A stretch of 64,000 nt of DNA, taken from Cheilinus undulatus. Taxonomy: Eukaryota > Chordata > Actinopteri > Labriformes > Labridae. Under the pieces are notes generated by a model, which was given only the letters and a program-made list of their open reading frames with translations, searched no databases and was not told the origin of the DNA. Both the position numbers and the translations under genes were made by a program. The stretch spans positions 28,548,196-28,612,195 of the forward strand of contig NC_054873.1 of the NCBI RefSeq assembly GCF_018320785.1, read 5' to 3'. Of this stretch, positions 1 to 13,686 are shown one piece after another (the stretch's first letter is position 1; each line of letters opens with the position of its first letter).

Positions 1-149
1 ATGGATGGACAAGTAAACAAATTTCAGTCCTTAAAACACACTTTAAAGTGTAAGGTTGATGATGAATAAAGAAGACTTCAGCTGAAGTATGTTTTTTGGT
101 CAAGCCTGAAAATCCACAAACTTATTTGTACACACATCCAGTATTTACA

Positions 150-256
150 GCTGGTATATACAGATTTTATAGACAAAATATAGCTTTAAATATTGGCAGA
201 CATTTTAATATCTGCCAATACCAATATTATATGTTGATAATGTTGTGCATCCCTGA
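150..256. repeat. Fragment of a hAT-like non-autonomous element
   Basis: Ends in TTGTGCATCCCTGA, a terminal motif common to fish hAT MITEs, and contains a perfect short hairpin: TATTGGCAGA and TCTGCCAATA around an 8-10 base loop (about 195-225). The matching left end is not clear. It lies in the region downstream of arf4 exon 3; no exon is visible in 1-831. Confidence 0.35.
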
Positions 257-828
257 GATATACAACAAATTATCTGACATAATGCCAAAACAAGTTAACC
301 ACAAATGTTACAGGCTATTCAATATTGCAAATAGGCTTCTTTTAAATGTTTTAAAAGTAAATAAAATTTTTATGCAGATATGTTGAGAGACTACCAATGA
401 TTCAAGAGCAAGAAAACTGAAAGGGAGTATAATCAAATAAAGGTTGAATGACTGAATGAATGCATAAATGCAATATTTTTGATGAAAAGTAGTTGAGCTG
501 CAATATTACAATCTAAGACAAACAATTATTTAATTGTGATAAAAGAATAGAATTAATCATCTACATGATGAACAATTTTAAGAATAAAGTTTGAAATGAA
601 CCTTGAATAAAAAAAATACTTTTACTACTAAACATGTTTAGTGCAGTATTTAAGCGAAACAATTTATTACGCAAATGTAAAATGCCATTTCTCTGTTAAA
701 TCTAAGTGGCATAGCTGCATTAACATCAAATATGTAAGACAAGAGACAAAAGTAACCGAAGGTTTGCTCCAATACATGACTACTATTTTGACTACTCCTG
801 CATTTTTATAGCAAACATTACACCTTCA

Positions 829-1940
<1,112 letters not shown>

Positions 1941-2039
1941 TACTGGTCGCGGATGTTTGAAACCACGAAAGAAAAAAACTGATATCAGCCCCTGAAAAAG
2001 AATAATCTAATACTCCAGTAATCTGGATGCCGAGGTTTC

Positions 2040-2100
2040 CACTCAGGACTACAGCCGACTAACTGCCACGTCCGGGCCAACGTGGAATCCTCTACGTCAT
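2040..2100 (-). promoter_or_regulatory. Cluster of ACGT-core sites just upstream of the arf4-like gene
   Basis: Within 60 bases of the likely 5' end lie three ACGT-core sites: GCCACGTC (2065-2072), CCAACGTGG (2077-2085) and TACGTCA (2093-2099). Read on the gene strand they include TGACGTA (CRE-like) and GACGTGGC (UPRE-like). Such sites bind CREB/ATF/CREB3-family bZIP factors. ARF4 is a published CREB3 target in the mammalian Golgi-stress response, so the cluster is plausible as a promoter element, but binding is inferred only. Confidence 0.45.
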
Positions 2101-2847
2101 CAGTTTGAATAAACTTTATCAATACACACGTACGTCTTACAAAGTGAGACATGTAATGTTTTTTCTTATGTTTTTCATTTTAATGTTTTTATAATTTCAT
2201 ATAATTTTATATTTTACATCGTATGTTCGGCATCCAACGAACTAAACATTGGCAAAACTGAAAGCAAAAAAAGCCTTTGACCAAATGTTATCGTCACATG
2301 TCGCAACTGTGGTGGGTTTCTACCACTAGATGGTAGCATAATATTCATCTCAGGCAAACCAAGAGAGGCAGGCACCTGTTAAAGGCATGCTGAAAATCCA
2401 TGCACAGGAACATGGGTCTGTTGTTTCTTGAAAAGTTGTACATGGAAGAGAATCTAGAAAGCATGCATTTACCTTGACCGCATGAACATATCTGTTATTT
2501 TGGAGGGACTTTTAGCTCTCATAGCCAAGCAAGGCAAGAAGAAAGATTAGGTTATGTTTAACTATTATCTAAAATTTCCTTTACTTTTGTGTATTACAGT
2601 CATGAAAGTCCAAGGTAATATCAGAAACTTTCAAAATATTACAGGGAATTCCCTGTTTGAATCACACCTGTGCAGTTATTCTAATAGATGTGTGCACACC
2701 GGGCAGGTGGAGTCAAAACAGAACCACGTGACAAGTTACAGACTTTAAGAGAGGCTGGGAGGCTTGTATAAGAAGTCACATTTTCACTCAGGACTGCTGT
2801 AGAGACAGGCAAGGAGCTGGAGAATCAAATTATACTTGGACTTGGAG

Positions 2848-5800
2848 ATGGGGCTCGAAGGTGTTCTTAGAGGAGATCAGGTAAGCCCAAACTGGAATTC
2901 ATTGTCATTGAAACAGAGTATGTGCAACCAAAGGGGAAACAAGAACAATTCTAATGAAAAGTTTAAATTCTGTTTTCCAGATTGATGCTCTCTCAACCGA
3001 GTACCTAGTATTACTCACTCCCAGGTAAATGATGCCTAAAACACTTGTTTTCTTACTAGTTTTGCCACTAGATTCCCTTTGTACAACTGACGTAATGTGC
3101 TTATTTAAAAGTTTTAGAAGGCGAAGTGTTAACTGAATAGTTGGAAAAGTAATTGATGAATAGGTCAACATTGTTGACAGAGTAATCCCTCTGCAAATTG
3201 GAAAATTGGCAAAGGCAATAGCTTATTTTTTTTTCTGTCTACATTTATCTTCAAAAAAATTAAAAGTTACTAAATCTGCCCTTTATATACTATAACATTT
3301 GTTTGTGTGTGGTTAAACTCGCCTCAGTGAAATGGACAACCAGTTGTTGTGTCTTGGTTTATGAGTCTCTTTCTTTCTTATGTCAAATAAATAGATCAGT
3401 AATGTCCAAAAAACAAGAAGCTGTTGCTGGTGAAAATGCGGGAAAAATTCAAATCTCCTGTTTCTCCAGTTAGTTTTTATTTAACCAAGAGCAAGGCTGT
3501 GTTTCAGTAGGACTGCTATTTTACAGCTTTTTATGCAGGTGTCACATGTGTCATAGATAAGTCCTCTTTCAGACTTGAAAGTCCAATCTAATGCTCAGAC
3601 ACTGTGACTTCTGCAATAAACTTTTATGTATGGTCTGTGCGGTTACATGTTTCCTTTTGTTTTACACTGTATTTTTTTATTTACATCACACACATGACCA
3701 AGAAAATGAATCAAATTAATTCAGTGATATCATTTTACTTTTCAACCCGGCCACAAATCCAATAGTTCTGACATTTTTAAAATTTTCTGCAGTGTGATTG
3801 GGAGCGTTTCTGTCGTGGTGGTTTCTATAGCGAGATGGAGACAGCTAAAAGAACAGGTAAGTCCATGTCTCTCACTCTGTATATTCAGAATGTGTGATAA
3901 GATCTTTACTTTCAGAAACAAAATTTACACAGAAGCAGAGGTTGCCATTTTTGTTTCTGTAGGCTCTTTCTATGGTCCATATAGAAAACAAACTCACACA
4001 AGCAGTAGCCTACAACTTCAGTAAAAGATGTAAAAGTTTGCAAAATTCAATAAAGGCATCAAAGCTTAAGTAAGTATGGTATACAAATCAAAATAGAATA
4101 TTGCTGGTCAAGTCTGAAGCATGTTTTTCATGTTGCTGTATTATATCATCATTACTTAATGCATCATATAAGGTTTTTATTTTGAGAGTTGCAGATATGG
4201 GGGTGATGCCACACCTTGCTACTGTCACATGTACACATTTTTTAGTACATAATGTTCCAGGGGCACAAAAGATTGCATAGACATTGCTGATTTTTGTTTC
4301 TCATGAATATCACAGTTTAAGAGCAAAGCAATATCCCTCTTTGTTTTTGTTTTTTTTCTGCAGGTGCACCTCCTGGTGCAGCTCGCCCTGGCAGACCTCC
4401 TTGCTGCTCTGATCCTGATGTCCACAAGCATCTTAAACAAAGTCAGCACTGAAAAGGGTGTAACCATCTGCCAATACTTCCTGCCGCTGTCACTGGTGAG
4501 CGACAGATACTTTCACATTGTTAGATTCTTCAGTCTCATCATTTTTAAAAAAGTACTTCTCTGGGAAAGGGTTTTATCTGAGGTTTAATCTTCTGAAATG
4601 TGAAAGAAAGTGGAACGGGATGCAGGAAGAAGAGGAATTTTGGTAAACATGTCTAAACATGTTTGGTACTTCCCAGCTGGAATGTCTGTAGTTTATAGGT
4701 TTAAAGATCATAACACCCTCTTGTTATAAAATTATATTATTTCATGATTTGCCTGTGAAACGTGACTTTTTCTTTTAGATTTACTTCTGGGCTTTTATGT
4801 TTTTATTGTGGAGGCAGGGTTGTGGATAGAGTCAGAGAGCTGGGGAGATGGAGAGTGGGGAAGGAGCAACAAGGTGAATAGTCAGGCCCCTACTTCAAGG
4901 ATCGCAGCCTCTGTACTTGCCCTCCACGCCCCAGAAACATGACTTTAATGGGATGTATTACATCATTTTAGTGGCAGTTTAGGGGACCACTTTCTATATT
5001 GCATCAATAAAACTAAATTTAAGGCATATCTACCGTGACATGCCTCGAGTCATGCAAAATATTTCTATTTATATTGCTTTTGCCACGCAGAGAGATGGAG
5101 CTACATTCTTCAGACTCTTATAACAGCCTGAAGTGTTACTGTGTTCTGAAATTCTCCTCCAAGCTACATTAACTTTCAATACCCAGTTTTCTGGAGTGAC
5201 ATTTTATTTTTCAGATATCAGTAAGAGGCAGAGGAGTTATTGACTTTGCGGAAAACAAACATTGAAAAGAATGTTTCTCAGCTTAGATAACTACAGACTG
5301 TGGATTTATTTCAAAATTTAGATATGGAAAATATTTAACCCTTTTTAAAGGTCAACCTGAATAAGATCAGTAAGATTTTTGTGTTTGCCTGCTTGAACTG
5401 CTGGAGTTTAAAATGAAGTGGCCATGACCTTAAAATGAGGGGATTTGTTGACCTTAGGCATGCTGTGGTTATTTAAGGTTTAAAGTGGAATCTGTGGGAT
5501 CAATGCGTGTTGAAGTGAAACTCTTTACTTTTGAACTAACAAAAAAGATGAAATACTGACAGATTTTTAAAAAGGAATCCATACATGACAAGCTGTATAA
5601 GTATTATAAAACTGGCAGTATAAATTTAACAAAGAGTGCATATATATTTCATAATTTTTTAGACAGTCCTATTTCTACATGTGAGTATGCTGCCAATGCA
5701 CAATACAGGGGTTTGAGTTTTGAGATTTCAGGGGTGTGATTGAAAGATCCACTTACAGGTTGGTGTACCCTAGATATTTTTGACCAAATTAAAAAGCAAG

Positions 5801-8762
5801 AAAAATGTGACCTAAAATGTATTTATTCTACATGTGAATAAAAAATACTTTTAAATTATAATGTGCAAGTGGACCTGTGCTTACGTAGCACCTACCATCA
5901 TCTGACTACTTAATCTGCACGTCACACCATGTTCACACACTGATGCCGAATGCTGCTGTTAGAGGGCCCTTCAGTATCAACCACGTAATCCCGTTACACA
6001 TTCACACAATACTGACACAGCAGTGAGAGCAATTTGGGGTTAAATGTTTTGCTCATGTGACTGCAGAAGCTGGGGATCAAACCCCTGACCCTCCGGTTGA
6101 GATGACTGGCTATAAAACCACAGTCTCCCTGTTACTTTATCCAAATATTTAGAATGCAAGTGTCTTAAACAAATACATATGGTAGTTTATTTCTTGTAAA
6201 AAGGCCATCTTTACCTTCAGCTCTCGGGCAGTAAAAATGTACATAGTGAAACGCCCTCATAAAGATAAAAAAGCAAATGTCCAAACTCAGCGAGAGTAGT
6301 GGGTTGAGAACTACAGTGGGCCTGAGGGTGAACAAAATTATTCAGAAAAAAGTGAACTTAGAAAATTGATTTAACACAACAAAGTATTTCTTATAACATA
6401 AGGACATTTAACAAACTATAATGAATATTCAGAATAATTTTGCATTTAAAAAAACCAACAACTTGGGTAAATTAGTGTGAGTTTTGTCAAATATTGTGTT
6501 ATATGAAACTGCTCTTCTTCAACATTTTTTTTCATGATAGATTTGCTGTTATTATAATGTCATTGCAGTTTATGAAATTTTGTATTAACAAAATATCTCT
6601 TCACCCAAAGTAAATGTATTTATTTGCATGTTTTTGTCCATTCTTTTGCAGACATTTTACTTTATTTCATTTCTGCTGGTGATGGTCTATGCATGGAAGT
6701 CCAAGAGCCCGATCCAGGGGTGGAGAGCAAGACCAACAGAAGATGAAGGAGCACAGGTGAGGTGTCCTCTGTTGTTGTAGGTTTAGTTAAGACAAAAAAA
6801 CCCTCTGTACTAATTTGATAATTAACCAGAATTTATTAACATCTCCGTCTCTTTCTGTCTGCTTTACAGAGTCAGTGTAGAAGGAATATAGTGGATATAC
6901 CTGTCTATGCTATTGTGTGGTGAGTTTATTTACTGCTAAACATTTTTAATCACAATTATTCTCAGGATTTCTGTAGTTAATCAAGATTGATCACAACCCC
7001 TTTAACTGCATTTAAAACTCCACTATTTTGGATTTAAATTCTTGTGTTTCATTTTAGATTTTTGTACTGTATTAAACTAAGGGTAATTGACTTCCTGTTT
7101 ACATGCAGATCTGCTTTTGTAGATATATTGAAGTTTATGACTTAAACTTAATCATGGAAAAAGAAATTTGTTATGGATTGATAAGGAAATAAGGGGAAAG
7201 TTGAAAGTTAGTACTTTGCTGTAAGCACTTACAGCAGTGCATCTGGGACCTGTGCATGAATGAAAGGCACAGCATCAATATTACTGTGCGACCATGTGAA
7301 ATAAATGTTAGATAAAATGTAAATGTTCAGATGACTTCTGCCTTGTCCACTGAGCTTTCTGTGAGTTTTTAAAGTGAAATGAGAGACAGAGGAACAATTT
7401 TTTAAATTATTTTACACTCTTGTGGCTGCAGGGAGACGTTGCAGTGGCTTAACCAAACAATAAAGCATGCAATCAGTCATGATTAAAGAAATTTAGTGCT
7501 CTAATTATGGATCATAGTTGAACATGATTAATGATATTAACCTTGGCGGCCCTAGTTTTAAGTTTTAATCACCTTTACTTGTCTGTGTTTGTCTGATATT
7601 CTAGGCTGATTCCCATCATAATGTACTTGGCGTATGTGCTAACTCCGTTCATAACAACAGCTGAGCTGATTTCAGCCTCTGATACTTCATTGGGTGCCAC
7701 TTTCCGTAATGATAGTGAATACTGCACCAGGTGAGTGCTAATCCTTCATGGCAAACTGTTTTTTTTTATTTCTGTGTTTAAAGGAAAAGCTCAAGAGGAA
7801 TTTGTATAAGAGTTTTCTCTGTTGACCCTCTATATGTATATTTTTTTACAGTTGTATTTTATTCTTGCACGTCTGGAGGGATTCCTGCTCTGATCCTGTG
7901 AGTATGAAACTAGATTGTGATTCAGTAAATAATTGCAGAGTAGTTTTAACTAAAAAGCATGCTAATTTGTGCTATTATGTTTTTTTTCCCCTAGGAAGCA
8001 GTACATGATTCAATTATTAGAGTTTCTCTTGTCCTGATTGTAATAATAGTGCTGCTGTCCTGCTCTGTAAGTCAAACACAATCAATTATCTATCATTTTT
8101 AGCATTATTGTAATTATTTACGATGCTAGATTTTGGACTTTTTAAACATATGTACAAGGCCTTGATCTTTTTGTCCTCTTTTCCCAGATAATTTATTACA
8201 ACATCAATAAATGGTATGAAAGACATGGGCATGAAGGGCTTTTTCCTGTGGAGGGAGATGGACGATCAAGGCGCAGAATCAAAAGAGTGTTTTCTACTGC
8301 TAGAAATATGATCATGGTCATCTTATTCTGCTGGACACCAGGTACACTTAGAAACACATAAAGGCATTTTTTAAGTTTAGTAACACATTTCGGTAACATG
8401 AAACATCAGATTGATGCCACATGTTTCTTCCCTGTAGCTCTCGTCCTCATTCTGCTGTCCTGCCTGATGTTGTATACAAACATCGAACAACGCAGCCTGT
8501 TTTTCCTTTATGTGATCCAGGTAAAATTTCAGAAAAGAAGACCTGATATTGAAGGATAAGATGTAATAAATCATCTACTGTCAGTGCTTTAAAGTTATAG
8601 TATTGTTTTTGTTCTTTTCAGGCTGCCAGTGTGTCCCTTCAGGGTTTCCTCAACAGTATGGTGTATGCCTGGAGACGGCCAAACTTCACTGAAGCTGTCC
8701 TTGGAGAGACTACACCTTTAGTTGCGCAGGCATTTTTTGAAGAATCGCTGAGGCCCTCATAA
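2848..8762 (+). CDS. Seven-transmembrane receptor-like protein of the TMEM116 type, complete, 12 exons, 349 aa
   Basis: Exons: 2848-2880, 2981-3024, 3793-3856, 4364-4495, 6652-6756, 6870-6919, 7605-7730, 7852-7897, 7995-8066, 8188-8341, 8438-8520, 8622-8762; all have AG/GT borders, phases agree, and the 1050 bp stay open to a TAA. Hydrophobic segments fit seven helices at about 22-39, 50-70, 88-105, 138-158, 205-226, 272-293 and 300-320. Cysteines sit before helix 3 (TICQYF) and in loop 2 (EYCTSC). Helix 6 has FCWTP, and helix 7 has NSMVYAW in place of NPxxY. The same layout (TIC before helix 3, CCWGP, NCxVYGW) is remembered for human TMEM116, an orphan GPCR-like protein. No ligand can be named. 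TATAAGA stands at 2767-2773 and AATAAA near 8969. A distant TMEM116 paralogue is as likely as the orthologue. Confidence 0.8.
4779..4935 (-). repeat. tRNA-like SINE family member, partial copy
   Basis: The run from TTTACTTCTGGGCTTTTATG through GTGGATAGAGTCAGAGAGCTGG and the GGAGAGTGGGG stretch matches the copy at 61650-61838 in the same orientation and the copy at 51745-51915 in the opposite one. The tRNA-like head is eroded here. It lies in an intron of the receptor-like gene. Confidence 0.55.
5925..6120. repeat. Dispersed fish repeat with a tRNA-like box
   Basis: ACACATTCACACAATACTGA, then GAGCAATTTGGGGTTAAATG, TTTTGCTCATGTGACTGCAG and GGGGATCAAACCCCTGACC follow the order of a very common fish interspersed repeat (remembered, not searched). 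GGGGATCAAACCCC is a palindrome resembling a degenerate B box. Located in the 2.2-kb intron between exons 4 and 5 of the receptor-like gene; the rest of that intron is AT-rich with no exon seen. Confidence 0.5.
6960..7560. repeat. Dispersed repeat family 'A', uninterrupted copy
   Basis: Shares in order AACTAAGGGTAATTGACTTC, the AAATTTGTTATGGATTGATA block, GACTTCTGCCTTGTCCACTG, GTGGCTGCAGGGAGAC, GTGGCTTAACCAAA and a CTTGGCGGCCCTAG end with copies at 15320-17060 and 29412-30457. The end of the other copies (TTGACAGCCCT) suggests an element with AGGGCTGTCAA termini. This copy lies in the intron between exons 6 and 7 of the receptor-like gene and shows the empty site for the insertion in the third copy. 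Confidence 0.65.
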
Positions 8763-9120
8763 TGTTGACTTTAAAGACACTAAGTGACATTATTGTGCTG
8801 CGGCCTAAAAAAAGACTGAATGTACACAATTCATGACCTAAGGACCTTGGGACTGAAACACAAAATATCCTTATTGGAAGACTGACATTTGAAGAAAACA
8901 CTTAAGCAAGCAACGTTGGATGGTTTTCATAAGCAAAGATGAAATGTATCATTTCAGATCACAGTATCAATAAATGTAGCTATTACATACATATAAATAG
9001 TGTAAATATACTGGTTTATCAATGATAAAATGTCCTAGGGATTAACTGTAAGTGTTATGTAAATTTTGCTGTGCTTGCCACCTATATTTATACTGCTAGA
9101 TGCTTTTAACAATTGTTTTA
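8763..9120 (+). other. 3' untranslated region of the receptor-like gene
   Basis: AT-rich sequence after the TAA stop, with a candidate AATAAA poly(A) signal near 8969. No open frame or repeat of note. Confidence 0.45.
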
Positions 9121-11480
9121 TCATGACTTGTTTTCCAACTGTCTTTGTACTCTGTCATTGACAGGTAACCTGTCAGGGTTGCATATTTCGCCGTCTCTGC
9201 TGTGTCATGGCAGAGGCACGTGTCTCCTGATAATGTAGAGTTCAGTCTCAGGAGCACAGGCGCTATATGAGCAGGACAGTATGTGCTGGAACAATAAGAG
9301 GGGCTGAAACACCACAGACAAAAGAGAGTTTATAGGCAGGTGTGGTTATAAAGATCAGTGCACTCTTGCATTCTAACATCTTGACCTCGTTGCTCTTGCT
9401 TTAGCATGCGTGTCTCAAAGGGGGTCTGTTAATATTTTACAGGCGGTCAACCTGTTAACACTTATGTAAGTGCTCATTGGAGCCATTAGTTAGTCTGCTG
9501 TACTGTAAACTGGATGTTTGTGGTTATACACTTCTCTTGTATTAAAGATGGATGCCACAAAAACATGAAGCTTGACTTGACTTGACTTGTATTATCAGAA
9601 AATTGCACTCAAACAAGACAGAATGAACATTTAAGGGAGTTGCAGATATGTCTGTCAAAAAAGAAAAAAATCTTCTGATAAGCTGTTTTTCTTTTTTTTT
9701 TTTATTGTGCACACTTTGAATTTACCGAGAAGAAGACTAAGAAACATTTTTGTATGAAGGAAAATAAAGCTCCAGTCACAGATTAAAATTGTTGAGTCTT
9801 TCTTGAAATAAAAATCCAGGTGGCTTACCACACCTTCACTTACTGACCTGCTCTAATTTCTCTGCAGCGATTGATTATCGGATGTGCCCCGCATATCCTG
9901 GTTATTCATGGATACTGGGATAAAACTTTGTTCCACATTGTAACTTAAGAAATAAACAGTACCCAGGAAACACAGACCAGTTTCCTCTCTTTTCATGCAG
10001 TGTGATTATATCCCTTGGTCTTGTGAGAAAAGTGGCCAATAAAAGCAATACATTTTATCCCTGAAATAAAAAATCAAGTACACATGAGGGGTCAGTGACA
10101 TTAACAGCACCTGTACTGTACGGAAAAGATTGAAAGGGTTTGTCAGCATGGACAATGTGCCTCTTCATTAACTATCAGCCCACCTAGTATAATAATTAAA
10201 CAATGAGGCTCAGTATTGCAAACACTGTTTAGACATTTACCTGTCCTCTCGGCCTAAGTATGACTGAGAAATTTGGCACACAAAGATGTGTTTCATAATA
10301 AAGGTGTGGCAGTGGCAACAAATTTTGTGTGTTTGGGTTACATAATAGGCTTATACAACACAACCCTAATACAGGAAATTCCAATCAGCATACCTGTTTG
10401 AAACATGTTTAAGAAAACGTGATTCAGCTTCAGTTTGGACTCGGAGGGGCTTTTGCTGCCTAGTAGCATCATATTAACTCTCTCCATATCATTGCTTGGT
10501 CAACTTGGACACATTTAAGCAGAAATTAGTAATTAATAATAATAAACAATTATGCTATTAAGTCAATGCATTTCATTACACTAGTAATTTTTTAATCAAC
10601 AGCCAGTACTCAAATGCCGGCTGGATCAGTGCTCAGACAAGTACGCACCTGCAGATTTATTTGTTGTATTCATGACCTATATACATAAAAATGAAAGTGA
10701 AACCTTTATGAACAGAGGTGTACCAGTGGCAAACAGTTAGGCCCTTTTTGAGGCAATGTATTTTATTACACAACACTGTAATGCATACTTTATGAGGGAT
10801 AGTCCAGTCTGCATACCTGTGTAATTTCCACTTTAAAGGCAGGTGTTTGTAGTTCATCAGTCCAGTTTCTTTGTACCAACAGTTCATTCATAACAGGAGT
10901 TTAACTTCACTTTTGTACCACCTGTAGTGAATGTGATGAAGTGCCTTTCTTAGCTGCAAAAAACGAGCATTTCTGACAAATATGACAGAGACTGATTTAT
11001 AAATCAGAGTATCACAGTTTTTGAATAATTGTGATGATTGTTCCATAAGTCTTTCATTATGTTTACTGCTGCTTTATGTGAAGTGACTTGCTTTTGTATC
11101 CAAATTTTAGGTGCTGTCTTCAGTTTTTAGTGTAAGAGGCCCATGTCCCATGTAACAGTTATGTCTGCTCAGCTGAAAAGTTTAGAGATAATCCCTCCAA
11201 AATACATGAATAAGCAGATGTGCAAACATCATTTATTAATCATGTTATTACTGGCAATTTAATTGCACAACCTTTGATGTAATCATGCATTCCTTTATAC
11301 TAGAAAACATTTGCAAACTCCTTTATAAACAAATAAAAAAAGCCTTTCTGTCATGGTACGGTCATGTAGTCCTTAAAACAAGGTGTTTGTTGATGGGGTA
11401 TTTAGATCAACATGACCATGCCATGAAAAATTACGGCCTTTTGTTTGTTTAAAACAAGGGTAGATTTTCCCATTTATTTT
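9121..11480. other. Intergenic AT-rich DNA, with one diverged direct duplication
   Basis: No exon is recognised. CTTGACTTGACTTGACTTG is a short tandem at about 9570-9590. Blocks at about 10260-10420 and 10680-10850 share GGTGT..CAGTGGCAA, TACACAACAC and GCATACCTGT in the same order, suggesting an old direct duplication or two copies of one repeat. Confidence 0.4.
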
Positions 11481-11487
11481 GACTACA

Positions 11488-12727
11488 TTTACACACATGG
11501 ACAAAACAGTTGGTACCCTTCATTAACAACCCACAATGGTCACTGAAATGACTTAAAACTGAAAAAAGTAAAAATAATACGCTAACCAATAAAAATCGGA
11601 CATTTCTTTTGAATTGTGGTTTAACAGAATCGATTTAATAAACAAAGTAATGAAACTGGCTTGGACAAAAATGACTTTAACTTCATGTTTTATTGCACAA
11701 CCTGTTGAGGCAATCATTGCAGTCACATGATTTCTTAAACTCTATGAGACTTCTGCACCTGTTGACAGGTATTTTGGCCCACTCCTCATAGAGCTGTGTG
11801 GTTTGGTCTTTATCCTGTTGCAGGACACATGACCTATAGTCTTGAGATTTTATTGTACCTGCACAGATTCAAACAACCTGTTCCTGAAGCAGCAAATCAG
11901 CCTCAGAACAAAACCAAGCCTCCTCTATGTTTTACCGTAGTTAGTGTTCTTTTCATTGTGTGCTTCATTTTTGTGTCTGTGAACATAGAGCTGAAATGAT
12001 TTGCCAAAAAGTTCCAGTCTCAATTGTCCAAAGGACATTTTCCTAGAAGCTTGGGGGCTTGTTAATATACATTTTGACAAATTTCAGTGCTTTTTTATGA
12101 TTTGCTTACAACGATGGAGCCTTCCTCAGCTGTCTTCCATTAAGTCCACTTTGGCTCAAACAGTGAAGGTTCATATGATCTGTCTCTTTGAATTTGTCAG
12201 CAATTTTCCTCTTGCAGCTACGTCCAGGGAGGTTGGCTACAGTCCCATGGACCATAAACTTATGAATAATATGTGTAACTATAGTCACAGGAACATTATA
12301 GCCTTTACCTTTAACATGCTTGTCTATAATTTTCTTTCTAATTTCCTGGGACAACTGCCTCCTTAGCTTTCTGTTGTCCATGTTCAGTGTGGTACACACC
12401 ATGACACCAAAATAGGCAAACTGACTGGTTAAAAATTTGAAGACACCTGTGATACTATTTACAGGACACACCTTAGTTGAACATGTCCCTATCATCAAAT
12501 TATTTAATATCTTTTCAAGGGGTACCATCATTTTTGTCCAAGTCAGTTTCATTATTGTTTTCTCACTGATTCTGTTGAACCACAATTCAAAAGCAATGCC
12601 TGATTTACATTAGCCAATTTCCAGCAAGTTTTTATCATTACTTTTGTCAGTTTCAGGTTATGTCAGTGGCCACTGTTGGTTTTCTTTCTTTAACAGAATG
12701 TAACTTAAATTTTATCCACATGTGTAT
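11488..12727 (-). mobile_element. Tc1-like DNA transposon, internally deleted, with inverted repeats of about 200 bp
   Basis: The outer ends are inverted copies: left CACAATGGTCACTGAAATGA and TTGAATTGTGGTTTAACAGA pair with right-hand blocks at about 12580-12690. The inner edge AACTGGCTTGGACAAAAATG (about 11655-11674) mirrors ATTTTTGTCCAAGTCAGTTT (about 12530-12550). On the minus strand the interior at about 12390-12200 encodes a transposase N-terminus, LSQEIRKKIIDKHVKGKGY, then THIIHKFMVHGTVANLPGR, the paired helix-turn-helix region of Tc1 transposases. The total of about 1.24 kb is shorter than the usual 1.6 kb and the catalytic DDE part is missing, so it is dead. TA-containing flanks fit the family. 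Confidence 0.85.
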
Positions 12728-13686
12728 GTCAGTCAGAAAAGTGACCCAAACCTTTTAGTTCCTATTCCATAAAGCACATCCAGTATTTTTAACATTTCTC
12801 AGTACTATTCTTGTTATCAGCAATGTAATTCCCAGTGCCTGTTGGGTTCTCTGCTAACATGTGCAAACACATGTCATGTGCCAATTTTGGTGCTTAAAAG
12901 GTCAGAAAGAAATTGAAAAAAAAATACTCTATTGTTTTATAATGACATAATTAAAATAGCTGTTTATATGTCAGAAAGTTCGGTGCTTTTGGAGTTTATA
13001 ATATACTAGTAATTAGATTATACAACACCATTCTTGTACTTTACGAGATAGATTCCAACCAGTGTAAGTGTGCAAAACACGTTTTCATGATCAACAAATG
13101 TCCCTGCCCCTGAAGCATGTGAGGTTGCATCTGCTGATGCTGCTGTCATTTTTTACCTGGTACTAAAACTGTATTCATACTGAAAGTAGGAAGAAAATTT
13201 CCCTAAACCAAAGTACTTTTGAGCTTTGACACATTACAACATTTAAGAAAACCTGAGATGTGTGACTTGTTCGCTTCAGTTTCATTAGTTTTTTTTTCCC
13301 TCAAAACAGTTTGAAAACAAATTTCATCTTTTTTTTGTTTTACACTAAAACATATATTAACAAAACACAGTTGTAACAAGATCACTACACAGCATTAGAA
13401 TCTGTCTTCACTTCACCACTGATCACAAATACAATAACGGCTCCGTGTTGGCTGTTTCAGTGTTTTAGCAGTGACTCATGACCTTCAGTTTCTTAAAACT
13501 CCTGGAGTACAGAGCCTGATTTTTCAAAAACAGGAGTGAGTCAAGAAACAAGCCAAGTATCTTAATAACTGTTGACATCACAAAGAGGTTAAGTGAGATG
13601 ACTGTCGCCTCTCTTCTGTTCGTGTGTTGATTTCTCTCCCAAATTTTGGTCATCTTTTTAGAAGTTCATCCACCTCCTCTTAAATT
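12728..13686. other. Spacer and probable 3' UTR of neto2
   Basis: AT-rich sequence between the Tc1 element and the neto2 stop codon. No exon seen. The part next to 13686 is presumably the neto2 3' UTR; no poly(A) signal was assigned with confidence. Confidence 0.35.

Noticed and set aside
2848-2880. Joining exon 1 of the receptor-like gene directly to the exon at 3793
   Set aside because: The phase is wrong; the 44-bp exon at 2981-3024 restores it and supplies the start of helix 1.
12001-12366. 121-aa plus-strand open frame
   Set aside because: It is the antisense of the Tc1 transposase remnant on the minus strand, which has clear family similarity.
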